Part shown: piece by piece, positions 47,201 through 58,877 of the stretch
Position numbering within the stretch: the stretch's first letter is position 1
Layout: each line of letters begins with the position of its first letter
Origin: Paramacrobiotus metropolitanus
Lineage: Eukaryota > Tardigrada > Eutardigrada > Parachela > Macrobiotidae
Direction of reading: 5' to 3'
DNA length: 64,000 nucleotides
Assembly: GCF_019649055.1 (NCBI RefSeq)
Contig: NW_026570263.1
Location: 62,001-126,000, forward strand
The notes under the pieces: generated by a model
Databases searched by the model: none
What the model saw: only the letters and a program-made list of their open reading frames with translations
What the model was told of the DNA's origin: nothing
Position numbers and translations under genes: made by a program

Positions 47201-49741
47201 ACGTTATATACTGCAGTGTTATTACCTTCAGGATTTTTTTAAAAGTCTCGTTTTTTTGCAAAAAGGGTAGTCTGGTTAAACACACTATCATGCACTATCA
47301 AAATTCGAGAGCCTGCGATCTGCCCTAATGTCAACACCGTAGAGGTGCCTAACGTACTCTGAAATCAGAGTATTGCGCCTCGTTTTTAATTTGACCTTTG
47401 CAAATTTTAAATTACAGTTCGTATTAGATTTCATGAGTCATTGAGCAAACTGTTAAAATACTGATGCATTGTGGATTATGTGCAGTGTATCATTTCCGTC
47501 AACATGATCCTCTTCCTGTCCATGTCCATGGGCGCCTTCCTGGACGTCCCGCGTCTCTGGCGCAACAACAAAATGGATGCCGTAAGTACACGAGATTAAT
47601 ACAATATTAGCGTGTGTCCGATGCCAGCACGGTTGCTTGTGGTTAGTGCATCTGGATGATCACCTTCATCGTCTGCATTAGCACCACAGTGCAAATGGGA
47701 CTCTTCATCGGCAGCGGCCTCTCCATCATTAGCCTGTTGGTGCGCAGTCAAAGGTATCGCACGTGGAAAACATTCGCCTTGCGATAAAATTCAAAATAAA
47801 TTGGTTCCGATAAAGTTTATATTCACTGCAGGCCAAAGGTCAGGGTGATGGGCATCTTGCGGAACACCAACTGGGGATTCGTGGCGCTGAAGCACTACGA
47901 AACGGTAAGCACCCATCCGCTGTACCACTTCCGCGACCTTTGTAATAGCGTCTAGATTTGCAGGCGCGCGAACTGCCAGGCATCCGGGTGTTGCAGATCC
48001 AGAGCCCGATGAGCTACGCCAACTCGGAGTTTTTGGTCAAGCAAGTGACCAATCTGGCCTGGGAAGAGTATGCGGCCGCCGCCGAGTTCCCCGTCATCTC
48101 CGAGCCCAAAGAGGAGACACCGCTGCGTCGGCACGCCTCCCTCAACTTCCTCACCGGGCGGCAGGTATGCGACACCCAACGGTTCCTCGAAATATTGTTT
48201 GCTAGACGCTAAGTACAGTATCAATTTCTTGACGGTATCGTGCAGAACCCAGCGATTCGCGCACTGGTCGCCTCCAATATCCTGGGCAGTCTGGACAGCG
48301 CCGTGGGGACCTCGGCGTCCCTGCTGCGGCAGCGCGCGGCAGAGAAAAGCGGCCTGAGCGCCTCGATGAGTGACCTTTCCCAAAGATCAGCGTCAGACGG
48401 GACGAATCTGTCGGAGGAGACAGAGATGTCGACGGCCACGCGGATCATCCTGGATCTGGGCGGTGTCGGGTATATCGACTCGGTGGGCATTCGGGCGCTG
48501 GAGCAGATTGCCAGCGATCTCAAGCGTCTGGGTATCGAGACGATCCTGGCGCAATGTACCGGTACGTTAAAATTAACTCATCTCAACTCGAACACCAAAC
48601 AGGGCAATTAATTTCGTCGTTTTACCGGATGATAATTTTATTCGACATCAGTCAGTTCACAGACCATATGGGCTAGCACAGGTTTACACTACTTAAAATG
48701 ATCAAAATTTAAACATTGGAAAAACATCCAAAATCGTTAGTCCCATTAGTGATCTTAGGGCGTGCAGTCAGTGTACCCAAAACCGCAGCTGCGTTTCCTC
48801 GGACTACTGCAAGGCTTAAGCGCTGCCTTAAGAAGGCCGTAGATCGTGGTTCTCCGGTGACTTTGCGGATCTTACGGCCGGCGAAACGGATGAGCTCAGC
48901 AAAAGCCACTCCAAACGTACCGAACGTCTCGACCGCCAGAGGGTAGAAAAAATATCCCAGATCTTCGACGAAATCATATTTGTTGCGCTTACTGTTTTCA
49001 GCCAACTGGGCTACGCTTCCGGCCCAGTTTTACCAGATTACTTATATTAGCGTGCATACCTTCGGATTGTAATACAAACAACTGATGCCGCTAAATAATT
49101 TCCTGGTTTGTGGATAGCAAACTTACCGCCCCTCAGAGCAAGGTGATCTCTTCTGCTGCGCAGTAATGAAAACCGCGTAAAACGTTTTGGTTTATAAAAG
49201 TTTGTGGGATGCCTACTACTGCTTGTGTACGATTTTTTTCTTAAGAAGTATTTCACATCAGCAGGTAGACAGTTGAATTCTGTATCGATTTTTGCATAGG
49301 TTATTGTAAAAAGATGGCCAGCCAGTCCGCGGTTAAAAAAACTTAATCAAATCAGCAAACGGAGGGCAACAGGAACACCGCTAATGCGTTTAGCTACGTA
49401 AATACACTGAAGCTCGTGCTACTGTTTTTGATGGCGTAGTAGGTGTACTTCCGCGTGAATATAAATTACCGATAAAAGCGGTTATAAATATTGCAGGACA
49501 GATCCTAAAGCAGCTGAAGCGGCTGGAGATCCACAAGATCATCCCGGAGGCCAACATCTTCCCCAGCGTGGTGGACGCCGTGGAGGAGGCCATCCGGCGT
49601 ATCCGCAGCCATAAGGAGCCCAGCGGCGAGGGCGAGGTGGTCGGCGAGTACGAGGACGACCGCTTCTGGGACGTCCCGGTCGTCCCGGTGGAAGGTCTGC
49701 CCGTGGTCGACCTCGATAAGGTCAGGTTCACTGACGACTGA
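44224..49741 (+). CDS. SLC26 anion transporter with STAS domain
   Basis: Twelve exons keep phase and give 811 residues: 44224-44293, 44374-44518, 44768-44928, 45286-45563, 46388-46552, 46620-47198, 47486-47581, 47647-47753, 47832-47904, 47964-48164, 48246-48561 and 49497-49741. SLC26 proteins exchange sulfate, chloride, bicarbonate and similar anions at the plasma membrane. Visible are WDVLAGIIVGMIQFTQ (TM1), LLFPGLIYAFMASSPHNSVG, AHIFGSFFTCIPVAASVGRG, NQAIGSHSQISTLVACLFAF and LWRNNKMDA. The cytoplasmic STAS domain has GVGYIDSVGIRALEQI. The usual Q-G-M-A-Y-A-L-L-A after TM1 is absent; exon 4 continues VFGNSQTALIRQWHG instead. The last long intron (48562-49496) holds a retroelement remnant. 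The N-terminus is Ser/Pro-rich. An AATAAA lies at 49886. Confidence 0.88.
48690..49027 (-). mobile_element. Retroelement pol C-terminal remnant, second copy
   Basis: It is homologous over about 100 codons to the remnant at 8384-8935: GSVAQLAENSKRNKYDF, YPLAVETFGTFG and GEPRSTAFLRQRLSLAVVRG. The two share the 3' flank (cttaaaatgatcaaaattta). It is more truncated at the 5' side. It sits antisense in the penultimate-to-last intron of the SLC26 gene, which still splices around it in the model. Confidence 0.7.
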
Positions 49742-50109
49742 CCCGAACAGTGAACTAACTTACACGACGCGCATCCGCCAAACGAACGCGGATAAAATGG
49801 TTTTAAAATCAGTGCTGTCTGAAAGTGCTTGCCATATAAGCTGGCAGTTTATTCTGTTACTGCATGCGCCCTGTATCGTTATCAGAATAAAATTGGAGAA
49901 ATTTTATGGTAGTCCTTTATACACTGATTGTCTTAATCGTTTCTCGTACATAATTTGGCGCGAGTGCTGTCCACACTGTCCACACAAAACAAACCACAGT
50001 ACGGTCATCGTGGAAACAAAATACAAAAACAACAAGACGCATTCTTTGCGGACACTATCCTCCCGGAGGTAATTCCTCCCGCGTCGCGTCCAGATTATGG
50101 TAAGCAGCG
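49742..50109. other. Convergent 3' ends of SLC26 and a small secreted-protein gene
   Basis: It includes AATAAA at 49886-49891 for the plus-strand gene. No coding exon. Confidence 0.5.
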
Positions 50110-50666
50110 TTATGTTTTGGGTGGTGGTGGTGGTGCGGGAGCCGGTGTGGCGGGTGGAGCTACAAAGAAAGCGCGAATGAAAGCTTGACGCTGTCTTTCG
50201 CAGCCGCTACGCTAACACCGCTAACACCGTTAGCGTTAATGCCGCTACGCTAACACAGAATGCGTAGTGAACTCACTGAGTAGCTGATGGAGAATGTAGC
50301 CCCACAAAAAGCCGGTCACATCCCCGCCGATGCCCCAACCGCCGCTCGTTCCCGGGAACTGCCGTTTGGCGCGACTCAAGATGGACTCTGCCGACAATAT
50401 GTACAACTTTATCTGACCATGTTTTTCGCAATGATTCACTGCACAAATGTCACGCGAAACAAGGAGAAATCTATTTATAATAACTTCATGAGAATTACGT
50501 TGAGAAATGATTGCCGCTTACCTGAAGCAGCGGGCGCCACTGCCGCATAACTATCAGCAGCCGCTGCCGTCGCGGTATTTTCACCGAGCAACAGCAGGCA
50601 TAACACCGTACTCAGTAAACATAACCACGATAACCACGAAGTCCTTCGTAAGCCGTAACAATCCAT
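50110..50666 (-). CDS. Small secreted protein with Lys-Arg site and proline tail
   Basis: Exons 50666-50522, 50387-50277 and 50159-50110 join in phase to 101 residues. The signal peptide is long and hydrophobic (core WLSWLCLLSTVLCLLLLG). An Ala-rich segment follows, then SILSRAKR, a furin-like R-x-K-R site, and a Gly/Trp-rich piece (QFPGTSGGWGIGGD) with a hydrophobic FLWGYILHQLL. The last exon is Pro-rich (PPATPAPAPPPPPKT). No known family was recognised. The dibasic site could release a peptide of about 50 residues. It could be a prepropeptide, an antimicrobial-like peptide or a structural protein; none is established. Confidence 0.65.
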
Positions 50667-51843
50667 GGTAATTAGAACTTCTCGAAAGATAGTGCAACCA
50701 TAATGTGATACTCTTAGTGCGCGGCCTGACGCGGGGCTTCTTATATCCGATGGGTAATGCAGATTTTCGATGTTTTTGGTTATGTATGCATCTTGTGGTG
50801 GGTTCTTGTGGAGCGGAAGCGCTGCAGTGTCCATGTCATAACGTCAGTGATGTAAAATGTAAATATGCGTGTCTGGCGCTATTTCTGACAACGCTGGACA
50901 ATGGGGCAGGCCGTAGCCACTTCACCCGTGTTTGTCAGCGGCTGAATGTGTTTTTAAACGGCGGCCAAGTGCGCGCTCACATCTTTGTTTGCCGGTAAGC
51001 AGGCTAACCACAATACACAGTCATAGTCAGTTAACTGTTGTCGAGTGGTTTTGTGTATGTTTATCGACTGCTCTGCACAGATATGTGTAAACTGTAAACA
51101 CAGTCGAACGCATTAATAAAGGTCACTTTTATGCGCCCCAAATGTCGGGGCGCACAAATTAATGATAGGATTAAGCAGTTTACTGGAAACTTTACGGCTC
51201 GTATCAGATCAACTATGCGCTCCGTAGCAGTTTCCCTGAAAATTAAAAGATAACAGCAAGGTTTATAATAGACAGAGTCTCTGTGTATCTGGAGAATCCT
51301 ATGTACCTTGATAACAATGTCTATTTATCATGAAAACAACAAAATGAAATACGACTAAGTACTCGACTGATGTTCGTGTGATACGTGCAGACACGTGATA
51401 TGTCCGTCGTACACTAAGCCAGTCACGTACCGGAAGTGCAACGTAATCAACTTCAGTGTATGTTGGTTTTTTTATATTAGCCATAAAACGTCTGTATGCA
51501 TCTGCAGCAGCTACTGATGTAATCGTAGTCGGCCGCCGAGATTGTGGGGCAGTGTAGGCTAATTAACCGTTGTGTGTATTAGCGGCCAGGCAACTTCCGC
51601 GATGCGCTAGCTAGCGAAGATTTTATTGCCGGCAGAGAGCCCGCGGTCATGAGCATCTTCGTACTGTATACTGCAGTACTGATGCAGCGTTGTTTGCACC
51701 ATCACATGATGCCGCACGTCTGCCGCTTTCTGTGTCAAGATCAACGCCGAAATAACAACCGGATCCATCACATAAACACTGTTGTGACAAGCTGCATTTA
51801 GCTGATACGTTAATATATAAGTGCTGCGTTTCCTGGATCGGGA
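50667..51843. other. Intergenic, divergent promoters
   Basis: It separates the small secreted-protein gene (minus) from the glycoprotein gene (plus). No exon recognised. Confidence 0.5.
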
Positions 51844-54418
51844 ATGTGGACAACAATCTACGGTTCCTTGTTCTCCACGCTTCTCTTGCTATTCCATCCA
51901 GGTAGGTTGTCGCTTCATCTCCAGACAATATTCGGCATTACTGAACTGCATAGGATTTAATTTGTGCGCTAATAATTCTTGTTATTCGTTAATCATTCCT
52001 TAACCGTGGATGCAGGTGGCGCTCGGGCACAAAATGAGACAGCGGCAGCAACGGAGAATTTTCCCCTCCCGACCCAGCTCAACGCCACCGCCAATGTGAC
52101 GCTCCCGACGGAGCACAGCGCGCCGGTCATCGCGGTCGATGGCACCGTGCAAAACGTGCAGAACGCCTCCATTCCCGATGTCGTCATTATGACGGTAGGG
52201 TGGCTTTTGGCAAAAACAGCTATTCGCATACTTAGATATTTGTAAATATACCTTGTTTACCTGATAAAAGAATGTAACAGCAACAACTCGTGATTAATTT
52301 CCTAAATTCAAAAAAGCATAAACCTGCCTAAAATAAATGTAAATTTTATGAGCGTACCTACGTTTATGTTTTCAATTCATTTACTTTTATTAGTTTTTAA
52401 TATTTTTATTAGTTAGTATTTTTTTAGGTCTATTTATTTCAACTTATTTTCATTTTGTTGTTAAATAAGTTCATTATTTTGCTTATTTATTTGTTCTGCC
52501 TCGTTATTTGTTTCATTTTCTCATATATTCTGTTCGCTTATTTATTTGTTATTATTTTTGTTTTGCCCACCTGGGTAACTTGACTAATTTTTATATATTC
52601 TTAAAATCATTCTTACGTACTGAGAATTTATACTGTAAGTGCGTTTCAGTAAAGAAATCAAGAGAAAAATCGTACCAACCCATATACTGTATCAACTGTG
52701 TTTTCTTCCAGCGGTCGACCCTGTTGGGAAGCGTAGCGCAGTGGCTGCAAGCCGTGATGACGGTGGTGTGCGGCGGGGAGTCTGCCCCGGCGGTGGCCTT
52801 CTTCCACTGCATCAACCACGCCCCCTCCATCCCGGCGCTGTGGGCGGCCATGGGGCTCAACAGCACCTCCATCCAGGTGCAGACCATCCAGACCACGCAG
52901 ATCTCGGGACAGAACGCCTCGGTGGACGCTAATTCCCTGCTGACCCTCCTCAGCAGCAACGTCACGCAGCTCAACGACCTCCTGCAGCAGATCACCGCCC
53001 ATCTCGGAGATTTCTGCCTCAACGTCCCGCCGCTGATGCAGTGCGTTAGACCGTTCTTGCAGGCATGTATTACCAGCACCGGATTGCGGGTGGACCAGTT
53101 CGCGCGGAATGGGCTAATGAACGGAAAGGTGCCGGCGCCGGAAGTGGTCAATAAGGAAATCGCTAGTGTTACCAATGAAACGGTGGTTGCAAACACTGGT
53201 AGCATGAATGTTACCGAAGTAAGTGCCGGTAATGCTAACGTTACCGAAGCAAGTACCGTTACTGCCAACGTTACCGAGGTAACCACCGGTAACACCACCG
53301 TTACTGAGGTAACCGCCGCTAACGCCAACGTTACCGAAGCCCCACAGCTGCAGAATGCCACCGCTGTCCAAGCCAACGTTGCAGTGAACAGCAGCGCCCA
53401 GGAAATAGCCGGTAACAGCAACGCGACGATCAATGCCGATCCGGTGTTCAACCAGATCAATGTAACCGAAACGAATATCACCGGTCAAGCTCGAGGTATT
53501 TTGCAAAAAGTTATTAAGTTTACCATGTGACCTTTCACTTCCGGTTGCAGAATTGGATGTGGAAACTATTAAGCTGATTCAGGCTCAAGCGGCCGGTAAA
53601 AATTAACCTTCTTTTCTATTAATTCACCTTTTTATTTAATGGCAAAAATTAATAAAATTGATGTTGTTAGCGCCGGTTTCGAAAGTGTGGTTCAACGCCA
53701 ATTTCCCGCTGTCTCATTCGGCCGACGACGTCGCCCAGTTCGTGCAGGCCTCATTGGAGCACCTGTGCCAGAACCAATCGGAGAAACTGACCAGTAAAGC
53801 CGGGTCACGTGTCCGCGCAAGAAAGTTGCTGTAATTTAGTTTAAATTTTATAATTGCAGCGGTTGTGTCCAACGTGGCGTGTATCTTCAACGCCATCAGC
53901 ATGCCGTCATGCAGCAACGAGATCCTCGATTTGAATCAAGCGCAGGCCAGCCAGGAAAACGTCTGCAAGTATGCCGAACTCACGCTTCAATTCCAAATTA
54001 AACAAAACAAATCAAATGAAACTAAACAGAATTTTTATCAATTTTAAAAAAATTCAGAATAAATAAATAATTACCGGTAATCGTTTAGTACAGTATCGCT
54101 GTATCTGTATATGGTTGTACCCAATCAGTATGCAGATACACACATTGCTTCGGAAATTTCTGCTATCTGCTGAAACTTTAATTAAGCTTTGCTGTTTTAA
54201 TTTTCCTTTTTTTAAAACTTAATACGTCTATTTGTTTTTATAATAATTTTTTATTTTTGCGTCTATTTTTTTACAGAGCGGCGATGGAGTACGGATCGTG
54301 CTACCTGTCTTCCATCAACAGCGTCTGCAACAATCCCGCCCTGACCGGCATCTTCACCGACCTGGGCGTGGCCTACTTTGGCGCCACCGAATGCGCCAAA
54401 AATCACACCACCCACTAA
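51844..54418 (+). CDS. Secreted cysteine-containing glycoprotein with NVTE repeats
   Basis: Seven exons in phase give 479 residues: 51844-51901, 52016-52194, 52712-53495, 53551-53595, 53671-53793, 53860-53968 and 54277-54418. The signal peptide is MWTTIYGSLFSTLLLLFHP. An Asn/Thr-rich region comes first, then a cysteine-containing helical region (TVVCGG, FFHCINHAP, HLGDFCLNVPPLMQCV, LQACITS). Next is a run of 10-residue units N-V-T-E-V/A-x-x-x-x-A at about residues 245-290, in which most units carry an N-glycosylation sequon. A second cysteine region closes it (EHLCQN, NVACIFNAISMPSCS, ENVCK, GSCYLSSINSVCNN). No TM segment is present. It is a heavily N-glycosylated secreted protein of no recognised family. 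AATAAA is at 54669. Confidence 0.8.
53210..53341 (+). repeat. 30-bp coding minisatellite, about 4.4 units
   Basis: Units begin gttaccgaa or gttaccgag and encode V-T-E plus seven residues ending A-N. The 30-bp period keeps the frame. Units differ mostly at synonymous or Ala/Val/Thr positions. Confidence 0.9.
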
Positions 54419-55048
54419 GTGACGATTGTTTTCCCCAGTTTCTCACCAGAACAGCAACAAATGCTCTCCTAACAAGAGTTTGGCGAACTGTGCTGACACC
54501 CGCCATTTCCGGTTTCCAGGAATTTTTGTACGCATTTGTATGAACGTTTTTGCTGGTTGGCTTTTTAGCTGTTTAATGTTTTTTTTATGACGGCCACCAC
54601 TTCGTTTGTTGATATCTTTAACCGGTGATACATTACACTCGTTGTTCCGTTGAATTAGTTGTTGTTAAAATAAAGTAAATTATATACTACATGTTTCTTA
54701 ATTACTGTTTTTTTTAAATTTTATTTATGTATATTGTATAATTGCATTATAAGATAATATTATACTGGTATTAAATTTTAGGCATTTAAAAATGCAAATA
54801 CTCGGCAGTCGGCAATATTTACAAACCGCCATTTGCGTACGGAGTGCATTTTCGTGGCGATTAGAAGAACGAATTATGTACTTCGTACCGAGAAGGAAGC
54901 CGGTTCACGGTGATAAGTCATAACAGCGGCGTATCCGCTTATCCCAGCATATTTCTCAAGTATCGGCAAATGTTCTCAAGTAGACACATCGTTATGCATT
55001 TGTTTCCGAAGCACTGCCCCTATCACTTACTTACATGCATACCGAATC
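54419..55048. other. Intergenic, 3' UTR of glycoprotein and promoter of cathepsin 1
   Basis: It contains the AATAAA at 54669 and AT-rich sequence. No exon. Confidence 0.5.
54669..54674 (+). terminator. Poly(A) signal of glycoprotein gene
   Basis: AATAAA lies 250 bp after the stop, followed by a T-rich tract. Confidence 0.6.
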
Positions 55049-58000
55049 ATGCTAATACTCTGGGCTTCTCTCGTAATCGTTCAAGCGAGGACCGGGTAAG
55101 AATGTGCCGTTGACTAATACATGAATCTCGTAATCTGCCGGAAGTAATGACTGTGTAAAAACACACATGCGGGTACCTGCCTTGCAGTTGGGGGGAAATC
55201 CCGCCGGCCGGCACGGTGCCCATCAGCGGGGAGGCGGCGCGGGAGCTGCCGCAGTTCGAAGCCACGCCCAAGCACCGCAGTATCCTCCTCATCCCGGAGT
55301 GCTTCGATGCGCGCCAGAAATGGGCGGGCTGCCAGAGTATCGGGGATATCCGGCACCAGGGCCTGTGCGGCACCTGCTGGGTAAGTGAGCCTTCGAATAA
55401 AACCCGTGCGCCGGGAATTTTCCTTGCGCTAATCGTTCCTAATGAGATATCAGCTAAATCACGCTTTTATTAAATTTTGTTTCAGCGTTTAAGTTTGGAG
55501 ATTGTGCGTGGTAATGCTATGAGTGTATGATACACAGTCCCTTCAAAGTTCTCATGTAAACTGGGACAAACTTTTATTTGATGGTGTTTACTGAGGGGTA
55601 CTCGCTGATGTACATATTATTGTGAATAAAGTAGGAAGGATTACATTTATTTCCTGATTTATTTCGTTAATTTTAATTATATATTGTACATACGGACAAT
55701 ATTTGTAGACGAGTTATATCCTTCGCTGATAGCAACCATTTTTTATAGCATTGATAGTCAGTCGCACAGTGCGCTAAAATCTTAAGAAGATTTAATAATG
55801 CAGCCGGTGTAGATCAGTGGTAAGACGGACGGCTACAGACGCAGCTGCCACGGGTCCCAGTATGCTTGAGCAGAAACGAATTGGTTCGAGTCCCGTCATC
55901 GGCAGAATTTATATTTCTTCAGTATCTTCGGTACATTCAGAAATTCATATTTATATTCCAGTTATAAAATCAGCAGTGTTCTCCTGTCGCAGGCGTCCGC
56001 CCTTTTAAGAGCATCGATTTTCATTATATAAACGAATATTTTACGGGGTTGCCGGTTGCAGGCGGTCGCCGCGGCCAGCGTCATCTCCGACCGGATCTGC
56101 ATCACTTCCGGTCAGCGTAACCAAACCTACGTCTCGGCCATCAACCTGGCATCGTGCACGGTAGCGGGACGGAGTCCGCAGCAAAAGTACGCGTTACCTT
56201 CGCTTCCATAATACGTATCGATACAGCTAACTGGCGTCGTAGTTGCATCGGCGGTGATGATGCGGCCAACGCGTACAAACAAGCGACACTGTACGGCGCG
56301 GTGACCGGCGGGAACTACCAGAGCAGCTACGGATGCCAGCCGTACTCCCTCTCGCCCACCGACCAACTGGGGTTGTCCTGCCAGAAAACCTGCAGCAACG
56401 CCGGATACGATAGACCCTACGACGACGATCTGATCTTTGGTAGGCAGACTGTATTTTTAAAAAATTAATTTGAACGTTTCATTAAGCATTACTACTTTAT
56501 TATACGGACGACAGTGGACACGTTCTGGACGACGTACAGCAACACGCTCTCACAGGAGCAGAACGCGGCCAATGTCCACCAGATGCAGATGGACATTATC
56601 GCCAACGGGCCCATCACGGCGGCCATTACGGCCTTCAGCGATCTGGAAACCTGGACCAGCGATAAAGGTGCCCTGGTTTTGTACAAAAACTAACTCAAAA
56701 TACATATACGAACTATTGGTCCATTATTTCAAAAACTTGTATGAGTAAAAGAACTAAACATAAAAATTTTAAAGCATATATATTGTATGCTTATATAAAA
56801 ATTTATTTTGGGAAAATTAGGAGCTTATCGTGGACCCTCCCCGGAGGCGCTGAACAAAGCCGGCCACGCCATCCGCATCATCGGCTGGTGCAAAGACCAG
56901 CAGCGCGTCCCCTACTGGCTGGTGGCCAATTCCTGGGGCACCGAGAAGGGCGACCGGGGCTTCTTCTGGATCGAGCGCGGCCGCAACGTCATCGGCATCG
57001 AGGACCACATCTCGGCGCCCATCATCCGGCAGCCCAACAACTGCCCTTCCCTGTGCGATCAACCTCTGGACCAGCTGATCCGCCTGCATCCCTACGACCG
57101 GCAATCGCCGGTCTACGCCTTCCAGGGCACCTGCGTGACGGAGGTGCGGGTGGAAGGTGGACGGATCGTGCCGGTGGCGGCGCCGGCGCCCATTGGGACG
57201 GTGCTGGTGGGCGGGCCCCGGGCGCCGGTGACGCACTGGGCGGAGGCGAAGAATCAGGGCGAGTTGTGGTTTATCGGGGTGCGTTAGTTGCTTTATTTAT
57301 TCTTATATTTTATAATCATTTTAATACCAATGCTATTCAGTTATTTCGATGTTTTTGCGCAAATTTGCAATTGTCCTCCTGTTTATTTATATAAAGTATG
57401 CCAGTTTTTTCTTAGTTTCCATTTTATTGTTTTCCTGATTTGTACTTAAACAATCCATTACAGTTATTTCCTAGTTTTTTTTATATTTAATTCATTTTGT
57501 TCCTTTGGCTAATTTTTCGTAATTGTATTAAAATACTCCTATTGAATTTTCCAATAACATCGTTATGTTTATTTTCAGTGTATGTATAGCCTTTTTAAAA
57601 TATTATTAAAATTAGAGACAATCTCTGGAAAAATTATTTAAAAACGTTTCTTTCCGGAAATAAAAAATTAAAATTTTTCGGATAGTTTTTTTAATCTGTT
57701 CTTGTTTAGCCGAGCGGATTTGCCAGCGTCTGCGGTGACACGCCGGGTTCCAGCAAGAAAAGCTGCCGCGCCGGCAACGTCCATCCGGACGCCACCGCCG
57801 GCCCGCAGACCCTCAACATGGCCACACGCGACAAATACGTCTATTGTAAGTTTCCGCATCCACCCTTTCTTTTCTACAAAAACAGGTCAGGAAAATACCG
57901 GTGTAATTGCAGATACGGATGAAGCCAGGCGCCAGCAGATCTACCAGTTCATGGGCGGCATGTACCGGCCGCAGGCCATCAACATCAAGGATGCTTTGGC

Positions 58001-58226
58001 GAATAACTTCCAAAAGGTCACGGCGCTGCTGGACCTCGACGGGAAGAGTATGCTGGTGTGCGGCGTGGCCAAGGATGGGCAAGGTGCTTGCGGGACACTA
58101 TCCTACGGGTCCTGGAAGGTACGCTCAGAAAAATATCAATTTAAAAATAATAATTTACTAGCAAATTTTTTTATTTTGTAGCTAACTGGACAAGCCACCA
58201 TGGACAAGATTGTTACGCAGTGTTAA
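55049..58226 (+). CDS. Cathepsin B-like cysteine peptidase with long C-terminal extension, copy 1
   Basis: Nine exons in phase give 519 residues: 55049-55095, 55188-55380, 56062-56186, 56243-56439, 56515-56667, 56821-57278, 57710-57845, 57913-58118 and 58182-58226. The signal is [13 protein letters not shown], and a very short prosegment follows. The papain-family (C1A) domain has [11 protein letters not shown], the active-site HQGLCGTCW (catalytic Cys79), GCQPYSLSP, the catalytic His254 (GHAIRIIGW) and Asn275 ([17 protein letters not shown]). The occluding-loop His-His pair of cathepsin B is absent, so endopeptidase rather than dipeptidyl activity is likely. After the domain come about 210 extra residues ([49 protein letters not shown]) with paired Cys and no recognised family. 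It is probably secreted or lysosomal. Every exon edge from exon 2 on has a counterpart in copy 2. A tRNA-like sequence lies in intron 2. Confidence 0.9.
55803..55904 (+). tRNA. tRNA-like gene or pseudogene with enlarged middle
   Basis: The 7-bp acceptor stem gccggtg/catcggc pairs fully (one G-T). An A-box-like tagatcagtggtaagacg and a good B-box ggttcgagtcc are present. The length is 102 nt. The D stem and T stem have mismatches and no clean anticodon stem was found, so it may hold an intron or be a pseudogene or SINE head. It lies in intron 2 of cathepsin copy 1, on the same strand. Confidence 0.45.
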
Positions 58227-58877
58227 TTTATCAAAAATAATTTTTACTTTTTATTACGTGGATTTGGAATATCGTTACTTATTTTCAGCACTGGCTTAAA
58301 ACTGTTAACATGGATATATAAGCGCCAAATAAATGCGGTGGAAAAGGTCACGGAAATAATTATACGCACTAAAATTTTGATGAAAGTTAAATCAGTAATT
58401 ATTGCCTCGCGTTACTGAATTTCTTAGAACATACAACAAATATGCTTATTTGTAGCTTTGGCTGAACTAGCAAGGATAAAAATACGCCCAAAAATTCGGC
58501 CAAAAAGGTTACTCAAAAATAGATAATACGCATTAAAATTCAGGTGAATGCTGTGCTGGCGATCATCCACTTTTATATGGGAAATTTCCAGTGGGTCGAA
58601 GAAATAAAAATGCTGCGGCATCCCACGTGTTGTCCACACTCTATTAAGCGAAAGTTCGTGACTTTCGCGGTTGTTTTGCCCAAACCGTTCCCTTGCCAAA
58701 CTGCTGACCGGCAATTGTTAGTCGACGCATCAGCAAGTGCACTTGATCACTTCTTTGTCAAATTGTCGCTATATTAACGGCTGTTTGCCGGGGCTGGCCG
58801 GCTTCATTAGGAACGTACAAGTCAGTCCGTCGTGCTGCTTTCCGGGAATAACCATCTGCTTGTCTCCATCGTTCGCC
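58227..58877. other. Intergenic between tandem cathepsin genes
   Basis: AATAAA at 58328-58333 probably ends copy 1. The promoter of copy 2 should lie before 58878. No other exon. Confidence 0.55.

Noticed and set aside
52591-53481. 296-codon open frame antisense to the NVTE glycoprotein
   Set aside because: The plus strand has signal peptide, phased splice sites and cysteine pattern. The minus frame is open only because the plus exon is GC-rich and repetitive.
56741-57394. 217-codon frame through cathepsin exon 6
   Set aside because: It is out of frame with the peptidase motifs, and a GC-rich exon explains its length.
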